Shown here one piece after another: positions 16,301-24,024 of a stretch of 64,000 nt of DNA (its first letter is position 1; the number at the start of each line of letters is the position of its first letter). The notes under the pieces were generated by a model. It worked only from the letters and a program-made list of their open reading frames with translations, did not search any database and was not told the DNA's origin. The stretch comes from Streptomyces alfalfae. GTDB taxonomy: Bacteria > Actinomycetota > Actinomycetes > Streptomycetales > Streptomycetaceae. Where the stretch lies: positions 62,001 through 126,000 of the forward strand of contig NZ_QEXM01000049.1 of assembly GCF_004127445.1 (NCBI RefSeq), written 5' to 3'. The translations under genes and the position numbers were made by a program.

Positions 16301-17443
16301 GTGAGCACCACCCGCACCACCCGCACCACCAGCAGGAGCCGCCAGAGCGGCAAGAGCGGCAGGAACCGAGGCAGGAACGTCGTGGCCGCCGCCGTCGCGG
16401 TGGGTCTCGGGGTCTGCGCGCTCTCCGCGTGCGGCTCCGGCGGCGGCTCGGACAAGGCCGACGCCAAGAAGGTCACGCTCGTCACGCATGACTCCTTCAA
16501 CGTCTCCAAGGACGTGCTGAAGGACTTCGAGAAGCGCTCCGGCTATCAGGTCACCATCCTCAAGGACGGTGACGCGGGCGCCGCCGTGAACAAGGCGATC
16601 CTCTCCAAGGACAACCCCCAGGGCGACGTCTTCTTCGGCGTCGACAACACCCTCCTGTCCCGGGCGCTCGACAACGGCCTCTTCCAGCCGTACGAGGTCA
16701 AGGGCGCCGACGGCATCGACGCGCGCTACCGGGTCGACGGGGGCAAGCACCGGGTGACGCCCGTCGACAGCGGTGACATCTGCGTCAACTACGACAAGAA
16801 GTACTTCGCCGACAAGAAGCTGGCGCCGCCGAAGTCCTTCGACGACCTGGTCAAGCCCGCCTACAAGGACCTCCTGGTCACCGAGAACGCCTCGACGTCC
16901 TCGCCCGGCCTCGGCTTCCTGCTCGGCACCGCCGCGAAGTACGGCGACCAGGGCTGGGCGGGCTACTGGAAGAAGCTCAAGGCCAACGGCGTCAAGGTCG
17001 TCGACGGCTGGGAGCAGGCCTACAACGAGGAGTTCTCCGGGTCCGCCGGCGGCAAGAAGGCCAAGGGCGACCGGCCGCTCGTCGTCTCCTACGCCTCCTC
17101 CCCGCCCGTCGAGGTGCTCTATGCCGAGCCGCAGCCCGAGGAGGCGCCGACCGGCGTCGCCACCGGCACGTGCTTCCGCCAGGTCGAGTACGCGGGCCTG
17201 CTCGGCAACGCGGGCAACACCAAGGGCGGCAAGGCGCTCCTGGACTTCCTCGTGGGCAAGGAGTTCCAGGCGGACATGCCGTTGCAAATGTTCGTGAATC
17301 CGGTGGTCAAGGGCACGAAGCTGCCCGAGCTGTTCACGGAGCACGGTGTGACGGTCGACGAGCCGCAGACCATGGACCCGAAGAAGATCGCCGACAACCG
17401 CGAGCCGTGGATCAAGTCGTGGACCTCGCTCGTACTGAAGTAG
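16301..17443 (+). CDS. thiB: Thiamine ABC transporter substrate-binding lipoprotein
   Basis: A 380-residue lipoprotein. A basic N-terminus and hydrophobic segment end in the lipobox ALSAC (Cys44), followed by a Gly/Ser linker. The mature domain (VTLVTHDSFNVSKDVLKDFE, then LLSRALDNGLF, VDSGDICVNYDKKYF, ENASTSSPGLGFLLGTA) matches the ThiB branch of periplasmic binding proteins. The upstream TPP riboswitch supports thiamine as the ligand. GTG at 16301 has AGGAGG 8 bases upstream. The permease gene starts inside its last codons. Confidence 0.93.
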   Translation: MSTTRTTRTTSRSRQSGKSGRNRGRNVVAAAVAVGLGVCALSACGSGGGSDKADAKKVTLVTHDSFNVSKDVLKDFEKRSGYQVTILKDGDAGAAVNKAILSKDNPQGDVFFGVDNTLLSRALDNGLFQPYEVKGADGIDARYRVDGGKHRVTPVDSGDICVNYDKKYFADKKLAPPKSFDDLVKPAYKDLLVTENASTSSPGLGFLLGTAAKYGDQGWAGYWKKLKANGVKVVDGWEQAYNEEFSGSAGGKKAKGDRPLVVSYASSPPVEVLYAEPQPEEAPTGVATGTCFRQVEYAGLLGNAGNTKGGKALLDFLVGKEFQADMPLQMFVNPVVKGTKLPELFTEHGVTVDEPQTMDPKKIADNREPWIKSWTSLVLK

Positions 17444-19128
17444 ACAAGAGCGCGGAGGCGGTCGCGCCCCGCTCCCGCACGCGGTCGCGCAGGGGGAGTG
17501 CGGCGCGGCTCGGCCTGATGGCCCTGCCCGTCGCGTTCTTCGCGGTGTTCTTCGCCTACCCGGTCACCGCGATCGTCGCGCGCGGGCTGCACGTCGACGG
17601 CGTCTGGCGGTTCGGGCGGATCACGGAGGTGCTGGGGCAGTCCGACATCCGGCACGTGCTGTGGTTCACCACCTGGCAGGCGCTCGCGTCGACCGCGCTC
17701 ACGCTGCTGATCGCGCTCCCCGGCGCGTATGTGTTCGCGCGCCTCGACTTCCCCGGCAAGCAGGTGCTGCGGGCCGTGGTCACCGTGCCGTTCGTGCTGC
17801 CCACGGTGGTCGTCGGGACGGCGTTCCTCGCGCTGATCGGGCGGGGCGGGCTCTTCGACGAGCTGTGGGGCGTGCGCCTGGACACCACCGTGTGGGCGAT
17901 CCTCCTCGCGCACGTCTTCTTCAACTACGCGGTCGTCGTCCGCACGGTCGGCGGGCTCTGGTCGCAGCTCGACCCGCGGCAGGAGGAGGCCGCGCGGATG
18001 CTCGGCGCCTCGCGCCTGACCGCCTGGCGGACGGTGACGCTGCCCGCGCTCGGGCCCGCCGTCGCGGCGGCGGCGCTGATGGTCTTCCTCTTCACCTTCA
18101 CCTCCTTCGGCGTCGTGCAGATCCTCGGCGGGCCCGCGTACTCGACGCTGGAAGTGGAGATCTACCGGCAGACCGCACAACTGCTCGATCTCCCCACGGC
18201 CGCCGTCCTGACCCTCGTGCAGTTCGCGGCGGTGGGGCTGATCCTGGCCGTCCACGCGTGGACGGTGCGGCGGCGCGAGAGCGCGCTGAAGCTCGTGGAC
18301 GCCGTCGGGGTCGCGCGCCGCCCGCGCGGGGCGGGCCAGTGGACCCTGCTCGGCCTGGTCATGGCCACGGTCGCGGTGCTGATCCTGCTGCCGCTCGGGG
18401 TGCTGGTCCAGCGCTCCCTCGCCGGGCCCGACGGCGTCGGGCTCGCCTACTACCGCGAGCTGACCTCGGCGGACGGCGGCGCCTTCCTCGTGCCGCCGAT
18501 CGAGGCGATCGGGAACTCGCTGCGGTACGCGCTCGTGGCCACCGTCATCGCCGTGGTCATCGGCGGGCTCGCCGCCGCCGCGCTCACCCGGCGCGCCGGT
18601 CGTCTCGTACGCGGGTTCGACGCGCTGCTCATGCTGCCGCTCGGTGTCTCGGCGGTGACCGTCGGCTTCGGGTTCCTGATCACGCTCGACGAGCCGCCGC
18701 TCGACCTGCGGGCCACCTGGATGCTGGTGCCGCTCGCCCAGGCCCTGGTCGGCGTGCCGTTCGTCGTACGGACCATGCTGCCCGTCCTGCGGGCGGTGGA
18801 CGGACGGCTGCGCGAGGCGGCGGCCGTGCTCGGCGCCTCTCCGCTGCGGGTGTGGCGGGAGGTCGACCTGCCCATGGTGCGGCGCGCGCTGCTGATCGCC
18901 GCGGGGTTCGCCTTCGCGGTGTCGCTCGGGGAGTTCGGGGCGACGGTGTTCATCGCGCGGCCCGACAACCCGACGCTGCCCGTCGCCGTGGCCCGGCTGC
19001 TCGGCCGGGCCGGTGACCTCAACTACGGGCAGGCGATGGCTCTCTCCACGATCCTCATGGTGGTGTGCGCGGTGTCCCTGCTGCTTCTCGAACGCCTTCG
19101 GGCCGACCGCACCACGGGAGAGTTCTGA
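17419..19128 (+). CDS. thiP: Thiamine ABC transporter permease
   Basis: A permease of about 569 residues with two fused BPD-type halves, about twelve membrane segments in all. Each half has a cytoplasmic EAA loop: EEAARMLGASRLTAWRTV and REAAAVLGASPLRVWREV. This fused layout is typical of ThiP and ferric-iron permeases; the riboswitch and ThiB favour thiamine. The GTG at 17419 overlaps thiB by 25 bases; the only later plausible start is an ATG at 17518 without a ribosome-binding site. The stop overlaps the thiQ start as TGATG. Confidence 0.92.
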   Translation: MDLARTEVDKSAEAVAPRSRTRSRRGSAARLGLMALPVAFFAVFFAYPVTAIVARGLHVDGVWRFGRITEVLGQSDIRHVLWFTTWQALASTALTLLIALPGAYVFARLDFPGKQVLRAVVTVPFVLPTVVVGTAFLALIGRGGLFDELWGVRLDTTVWAILLAHVFFNYAVVVRTVGGLWSQLDPRQEEAARMLGASRLTAWRTVTLPALGPAVAAAALMVFLFTFTSFGVVQILGGPAYSTLEVEIYRQTAQLLDLPTAAVLTLVQFAAVGLILAVHAWTVRRRESALKLVDAVGVARRPRGAGQWTLLGLVMATVAVLILLPLGVLVQRSLAGPDGVGLAYYRELTSADGGAFLVPPIEAIGNSLRYALVATVIAVVIGGLAAAALTRRAGRLVRGFDALLMLPLGVSAVTVGFGFLITLDEPPLDLRATWMLVPLAQALVGVPFVVRTMLPVLRAVDGRLREAAAVLGASPLRVWREVDLPMVRRALLIAAGFAFAVSLGEFGATVFIARPDNPTLPVAVARLLGRAGDLNYGQAMALSTILMVVCAVSLLLLERLRADRTTGEF

Positions 19129-20156
19129 TGACGACGGACCTGCTGAGCCTGCGGGAGGCGACGGTCCGCTTCGGGGCGCGGGCCGCGCTCGACGCCGTCG
19201 ACCTGGCGGTCGCCGAACACGAGATCGTGTGCGTGCTCGGACCCAGCGGCAGCGGCAAGTCGACGCTGCTGCGGGCGGTCGCCGGGCTCCAGGGGCTCGA
19301 CGCGGGGCGGATCGAGCTGGACGGACGCGACCAGCGCGGGGTGCCCGCGCACAAGCGGGGCGTCGGCCTGATGTTCCAGGACCACCAGCTCTTCCCACAG
19401 CGCGACGTGGCGGGCAATGTCGCCTTCGGGCTCCGGATGCGCGGCGCGTCGCGGGGCGAACAGGCCGACCGGGTCGCCGAACTGCTGGAGCTCGTCGGGC
19501 TGCCCAAGGCGCAGCGGCGCGCGGTCGCCTCGCTGTCCGGCGGCGAACAGCAGCGGGTCGCGCTGGCCCGCGCCCTCGCGCCGCGGCCCCGGCTCCTCAT
19601 GCTCGACGAGCCCCTTGGCCAGTTGGACCGCTCGCTGCGGGAGCGCCTGGTCGTGGAGTTGCGGGAGCTCTTCGACGAGTTGGGCACGACGGTGCTCGCC
19701 GTCACGCACGACCAGGGCGAGGCCTTCGCGCTGGCCGACCGCGTGGTCGTCATGCGGGACGGGCGGATCGCCCAGTCCGGCACGCCGCTCGAGGTGTGGC
19801 AGCACCCGGCCGACGAGTTCGTGGCCCGCTTCCTCGGCTTCGACAACGTCACCGAGGCGACGGTATCCGGCGGGGCGGCCGAGACGGCGTGGGGCAGGGT
19901 CCCCGTCCCCGAGGGCACTCCCGCCGGACGGTGCCGCATCCTCGTGCGCCCGGCCGGCGTGCGGCTCGTGGCCGCCGACGAGGGGCTGCCGTGCGAGGTG
20001 ACGGCACGGACTTTCCGCGGCACCCATGTCGCCGTCCACCTCCAGCCGAAGGAGGGGCCGCGCCTGGAGGCGGCGTGCACGCTGCGGGAGGCGCCGGAGG
20101 TGGGGGAGCGGGTGGAGGTCGCGTTCGACGCGGGGGACGTCGTCGTCCTGGGGTGA
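19128..20156 (+). CDS. thiQ: Thiamine ABC transporter ATP-binding protein
   Basis: A 342-residue ABC ATPase. Walker A GPSGSGKST, Q-loop in MFQDHQLFPQRDV, signature LSGGEQQRVALARAL, Walker B LLMLDEPLGQLD and switch His in AVTHDQGEAF are all intact. A C-terminal TOBE-like domain (about 240-342) follows. It powers uptake through ThiP. The ATG at 19128 overlaps the thiP stop. Confidence 0.93.
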   Translation: MTTDLLSLREATVRFGARAALDAVDLAVAEHEIVCVLGPSGSGKSTLLRAVAGLQGLDAGRIELDGRDQRGVPAHKRGVGLMFQDHQLFPQRDVAGNVAFGLRMRGASRGEQADRVAELLELVGLPKAQRRAVASLSGGEQQRVALARALAPRPRLLMLDEPLGQLDRSLRERLVVELRELFDELGTTVLAVTHDQGEAFALADRVVVMRDGRIAQSGTPLEVWQHPADEFVARFLGFDNVTEATVSGGAAETAWGRVPVPEGTPAGRCRILVRPAGVRLVAADEGLPCEVTARTFRGTHVAVHLQPKEGPRLEAACTLREAPEVGERVEVAFDAGDVVVLG

Positions 20157-20236
20157 GTGCCAGGACCAGCGGAGCGGAGGCGGCGGCTCCGGTGAGCTCC
20201 GCCGAAAACCTGGATGCCGCCGATCATGGCTCGCTC

Positions 20237-20252
20237 TAAAGTTCGAGCCATG
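20237..20252 (+). promoter_or_regulatory. Probable leaderless promoter -10
   Basis: TAAAGT at 20237-20242 fits TANNNT and sits 7 bases before the ATG at 20250, with no Shine-Dalgarno between. This spacing is that of leaderless transcripts, common in Actinobacteria. Confidence 0.45.
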
Positions 20253-21107
20253 ACGACCTCGACGACCCCGACGACCTCGACGTCCGCGACGCCTGCGACG
20301 TCCCCGAAGCCGCCGACGCTGCTGAGCCACGACCGCTACTGCGACGAAGTCACCCACCAGATGGACCTGTTGAGGGCCACGCTGAACGGCGCCGATCTCT
20401 CCGCCACCGTGCCGACCTGCCCCGACTGGACGCTCGCGCAGCTCGCGCGGCACTCGGGCGGCGCGGTGCGCTGGAGCGAGCGGCTGGTCACCACCCGTGC
20501 CGAGGAGAACATCCCCCCGCAGGACGTGCCGGCGGCCGGCGGGCCCGACGGCGACGACCCGGCCGCGCTCGACGCCTGGCTGGCCGAGACCGCCGCGCTC
20601 GGCACGAAGACGTTCCGCGACGCGGGCGCCGACGCCTCCGCGTGGTCGTGGACCGACGACCACACCGCCGGGTTCTGGGCGCGGCGCATGACGCACGAGC
20701 TGGCGATCCACCGCTCGGACGCCGCGATCGCCGTGGGCGTCGCCTACGAGGTGGCGCCGGACGTGGCCGCCGACGCGATCGACGAGTGGCTGGACATCGT
20801 GCGGTTCGTCCAGCGCCACGTCCCCGACGACAGCGCGGCCGAACTCAAGGGCGCCGGGCGCGGCTCCATCCATCTGCACGCGACCGACGCCCCCGAGGGC
20901 CTCGACGCCGAGTGGCTCATCGAGTTCGGCGACGACGGCTTCACCTGGCGCCGCGGCCACGCCAAGGCCGCCGTCGCGCTCCGCGGGCCGCTCACCGAGG
21001 TGCTGCTCGCCTTCTACCGGCGGCGGCCGGTGGACGGCGGACAGGTCGAGGTCGTCGGGGACCGCGAGCTGCTCGACTTCTGGCTGGAGCGCGCGACGTT
21101 CGGCTGA
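20250..21107 (+). CDS. Maleylpyruvate isomerase family (MDMPI) mycothiol-dependent protein
   Basis: A 285-residue protein of the DinB/MDMPI superfamily. The N-terminal four-helix domain includes TVPTCPDWTLAQLARHSGG with the metal-binding His, and the second metal His lies in RRMTHELAIHRSD. A smaller C-terminal domain follows. The family includes mycothiol-dependent maleylpyruvate isomerase, but most members have unknown substrates. The first 30 residues are Thr/Ser/Pro rich. The ATG at 20250 is preferred because of the leaderless -10; an ATG at 20226 in frame is possible. Confidence 0.82.
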   Translation: MTTSTTPTTSTSATPATSPKPPTLLSHDRYCDEVTHQMDLLRATLNGADLSATVPTCPDWTLAQLARHSGGAVRWSERLVTTRAEENIPPQDVPAAGGPDGDDPAALDAWLAETAALGTKTFRDAGADASAWSWTDDHTAGFWARRMTHELAIHRSDAAIAVGVAYEVAPDVAADAIDEWLDIVRFVQRHVPDDSAAELKGAGRGSIHLHATDAPEGLDAEWLIEFGDDGFTWRRGHAKAAVALRGPLTEVLLAFYRRRPVDGGQVEVVGDRELLDFWLERATFG

Positions 21108-21126
21108 GCACCCGCCCGACGCCACG

Positions 21127-21150
21127 GGGCCCGTCCGCCACGGCGGGCCC
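21127..21150. terminator. Terminator between convergent genes
   Basis: Arms gggcccg (21127-21133) and cgggccc (21144-21150) form a 7-bp perfect stem in the 42-base gap between the MDMPI gene and the convergent LOG-like gene. It could serve both strands. Confidence 0.45.
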
Positions 21151-22301
21151 TACGCGGGCCCGGCGTGGCCGGCGAGCAGCGCGGCGAGCGCGTCCGGCGC
21201 CTCCTCCACCGTGTCGACCAGCGCGATACGGGACTCCATCGGCCGCTCCCGGGCCAGCGACCGCAGCAGCGGCCAGACCGGGAGGTGGTCCGTCCAGTGC
21301 GCCCGGTCGACCAGGACCATCGGGGTGGGCTCACCGCGCGACTCGTAGTAGTTCGGGGTGGCGTTGTCGAAGACCTCCTGCACCGTGCCCGCCGCGCCGG
21401 GCAGGAAGACGACGCCCGCGTTCGATCGGGCGAGGAGCCCGTCCTCGCGGGTGGCGTTGGCGAAGTACTTGCCGAGGTGGGAGGCGAAGGCGTTCGGCGG
21501 CTCGTGGCCGTAGAACCAGGTGGGGATGCCGACCGACATGCCGCCGGAGGGCCGGAGTTCGCGGACCGCGTAGGCCGCGCGTGCCCACTCGGTCACCGAC
21601 GGCGTGAACGACGGCGCCCCGGAGAGGAGTTCGAGGGCCTCGTCCAGCATGGCGTCGTCGAAGACGGCCGCATACGCGCCGAGGTTCGCCGCCTCCATCG
21701 CGCCGGGGCCGCCGCCCGTCGCCACCGTGAACCCCGCGCGGGCCAGCGAGCGGCCGAGCCGTGCCGCGCCCGCGTAGGCGTCCGTGCCGCGCTTCATCGT
21801 GTGGCCGCCCATGACGCCCACCACGCGCGCCCCGTCGAGCAGTTCGTCCAGGGCATCGGAGATGGAGTCGTCGTGTATGGCGCGGAGCATCGACGACAGG
21901 ACGTCCCCGTCGGCCTTGGTGCGCTGGAACCACTCGTAGGCGTGGGCGTCCGGAGTCGCCTCGTAACCGCCGTCGGCCAGGCCCGCGAACAGGTCGTCGG
22001 GGGAGTAGAGCAGGCCCCGGTACGGATTGAACGGCAGTCCGGGAACCGGGGGGAAGACCAGCGCGCCGGAGGCGCGGACCTTCGCCGCCGCCTCCTCGTC
22101 CATGGGGCAGCCGAGGAAGACGGCGCCCGTCACGTCCGCGGCGAGGAGCGCGGAGGTGCGCTCCGTCAGGTCCACGGCCTGGACGCGGCTCCCGGCGAGC
22201 GCCCCGCGTCCGCAGACCTCGTCGAACTCGACGAGGGTCTCGATCTCACGGTCGTCGCCGGGTCGCCGCGTGGCGGATGCGTGTTCGGAAGAGGGCTGCA
22301 T
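21150..22301 (-). CDS. LOG family (Rossmann-fold nucleotide-binding) protein
   Basis: A 383-residue protein. The second half carries the LOG hallmarks GGGPGAMEAAN (about residues 197-207) and PGAAGTVQEVF, a form of the PGGxGTxxE motif. In short LOG proteins these release cytokinin-like bases from nucleotide monophosphates. The extra N-terminal 160 residues contain another Rossmann-like region (AVFLGCPMDEEAAAKV). It is about twice the size of plant LOG and closer to bacterial large-LOG/PpnN-like proteins, which act on nucleoside monophosphates. The exact substrate is not predicted. Confidence 0.82.
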   Translation of the reverse strand: MQPSSEHASATRRPGDDREIETLVEFDEVCGRGALAGSRVQAVDLTERTSALLAADVTGAVFLGCPMDEEAAAKVRASGALVFPPVPGLPFNPYRGLLYSPDDLFAGLADGGYEATPDAHAYEWFQRTKADGDVLSSMLRAIHDDSISDALDELLDGARVVGVMGGHTMKRGTDAYAGAARLGRSLARAGFTVATGGGPGAMEAANLGAYAAVFDDAMLDEALELLSGAPSFTPSVTEWARAAYAVRELRPSGGMSVGIPTWFYGHEPPNAFASHLGKYFANATREDGLLARSNAGVVFLPGAAGTVQEVFDNATPNYYESRGEPTPMVLVDRAHWTDHLPVWPLLRSLARERPMESRIALVDTVEEAPDALAALLAGHAGPA

Positions 22302-22339
22302 CCGCCCATGCTAAGCAGCACCACTCGGGGCGACAGAGG

Positions 22340-22744
22340 TCAGCCCTGCACCTCGGAGGGGTCCATCCACATGATCTCCCAGGTGTGCCCGTCCAGGTCG
22401 TCGTAGGCACGGCCGTACATCGTGCCGTAGTCCTGGACCCTGCCCGCCGTGCCGCCCGCGGCGATCGCCTTGTCCACGAGCTCGTCGACCTTCTCGCGGC
22501 TCTCGGCGCTCAGACAGAGCAGCGTCTCACTGGTCTTCGCGGAGTCCGCGATCTCCTTCTGCGTGAAGTCCGCGTAGCGCTGCTTGCTCAGCATCATCGC
22601 GATGATGGTGTCGCTGATGACGACGCACGCGCAGTCGTCCGTGGAGAACTGCGGGTTGATGGTGTACCCGAGGTCCGTGAAGAACTTCTTCGACGCGGCG
22701 ACGTCGTTCACGGCGAGGTTCACGAAGATCATCTGCTGGTACAT
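22340..22744 (-). CDS. VOC family (glyoxalase-like) protein
   Basis: A 134-residue single-domain protein with the betaalphabetabetabeta VOC pattern: FVNLAVNDVAASKKFFTDLGY at the start and YDDLDGHTWEIMWMDP at the end, the latter giving the usual C-terminal metal Glu. It resembles extradiol-dioxygenase/bleomycin-resistance type proteins of unknown substrate. GGGAGAGACC precedes the ATG. It lies downstream of the ABC permease gene but 110 bases away, with its own probable promoter in an unusually AT-rich gap. Confidence 0.88.
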   Translation of the reverse strand: MYQQMIFVNLAVNDVAASKKFFTDLGYTINPQFSTDDCACVVISDTIIAMMLSKQRYADFTQKEIADSAKTSETLLCLSAESREKVDELVDKAIAAGGTAGRVQDYGTMYGRAYDDLDGHTWEIMWMDPSEVQG

Positions 22745-22854
22745 GAGGGTCTCTCCCGGTCAGTGTGTGCGCTGTGTGCGTGCTGTACGGAGACTTAGAC
22801 ACCCATTCGACACAGAACTCATCGCCCGGCGTGGACTTTTCGAACGAATTTTTT

Positions 22855-24024
22855 TCAGCGGGTCAGCGGCAGCGCCGCGAGCTCCGCGACGGCCCAGGTC
22901 AGAGGGGCGAACAGGGCGGTGAGCGCAGCCGCGCGCAGCGCCGCGGAACTCCGCAGCGCCGTGGCGGGCGCGCCGAACCGCAGCAGCGTCTCGTTGGTCC
23001 GGGTACGGGACTGCCTCGTCTCGACGGCCGCCGTGGCGAGGGTCAGCACGGCGCACCCCGTGACGAGCAGCGCGCCGAGCGCCGTGAGCGGCCCGACGCC
23101 GGTGCGCGGCTCCGCGTACAGGACCACCGAGGCGTACGCGCCCGACGCCACCGCGCACAGCACGCCGAGCGGACGCCCGATGCGCCGCGCCTCCTCCTGG
23201 AGGACGCGCCCCGCGAGCAACCGCACCGCGCCGGGCCTGGCGGCCTGGAGCAGCCGCCCGCAGAGGTAGGTGAGGCCGGGCCCGGCGAGAGCGAGGCCGA
23301 GCGCGGTCAGCGCCCAGCCGCCGAGGACGCCCGCCGGGTTGCCCGTGGCGCCCCCGGGGAGCCGGAAGCCGGAACCATCGGGTGAACGGCCCGCGTACGT
23401 CTCCACGGCGAGGCCCGCGGCCAGCACGGCGATGCCCCACGGCAGGCCGCCGGGCGGCGAGGCGGGGGCGTCCGACGGCCCGTCGGCGCGTGCGTCCTCT
23501 TCGGTGGCGCTCCCCTTGGCGGGGCGCGGGCGCAGCGCGACGGCGGTCACGGCCGAGGCGGTGACGGGGACGACGGTGAGCAGGGTCAGGACGGCGCCGA
23601 GCGGCAGCGGCAGCTTGGCGGCGAGCAGTCCTGCGGCGGCGCCGTCGAAGGGAAGCCCCGACAGGTCGCCGCGCAGGTGCAGGAAGACGAGCAGCGCCAC
23701 CATGGAGCCGAGCGTGCAGGCCACGGCCGTGGAGATCGCGGCGAGCACCGTCAGCCGGGCGGGGCCGAGCCCGACCCACGAGAGGCCCGTGCGCGGCTTG
23801 GTGCCGGGGTCGGTGCGGGCCACCGCGACGGCGAAGTAGACGGTCGCCGTGACCGGTGCGACGCACCAGGCGAGGCGCGCGAAGGCGCCGGCGCCGGGGT
23901 GCTCCATGGCGTACGCGAGGGTGCAGAGCAGCAGGAAGCCGGTGCCGGCAGACGCGCCGGCCACGAACAGCCGCCGCAGCTGGACGAGCGGGTGGGCGCG
24001 GCGGCCTAGACGGAGAGCGAGCAC
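22855..24024 (-). CDS. ABC transporter membrane subunit (partner of long-tailed ATPase)
   Basis: A 389-residue protein with about nine to ten membrane segments, for example AGTGFLLLCTLAYAM near residue 30, AAISTAVACTLGSMVALLVFL near 100, VLGGWALTALGLALAGPGL near 240 and ALTALFAPLTWAVAELAAL near 370. A hydrophilic Glu/Asp/Pro loop sits at about 165-190. The layout suggests one half of an FtsX/MacB-like permease but no family motif is firm. Its GTG start lies 19 bases inside the upstream ATPase gene, so the two are translationally coupled. Substrate unknown. Confidence 0.75.
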   Translation of the reverse strand: MLALRLGRRAHPLVQLRRLFVAGASAGTGFLLLCTLAYAMEHPGAGAFARLAWCVAPVTATVYFAVAVARTDPGTKPRTGLSWVGLGPARLTVLAAISTAVACTLGSMVALLVFLHLRGDLSGLPFDGAAAGLLAAKLPLPLGAVLTLLTVVPVTASAVTAVALRPRPAKGSATEEDARADGPSDAPASPPGGLPWGIAVLAAGLAVETYAGRSPDGSGFRLPGGATGNPAGVLGGWALTALGLALAGPGLTYLCGRLLQAARPGAVRLLAGRVLQEEARRIGRPLGVLCAVASGAYASVVLYAEPRTGVGPLTALGALLVTGCAVLTLATAAVETRQSRTRTNETLLRFGAPATALRSSAALRAAALTALFAPLTWAVAELAALPLTR

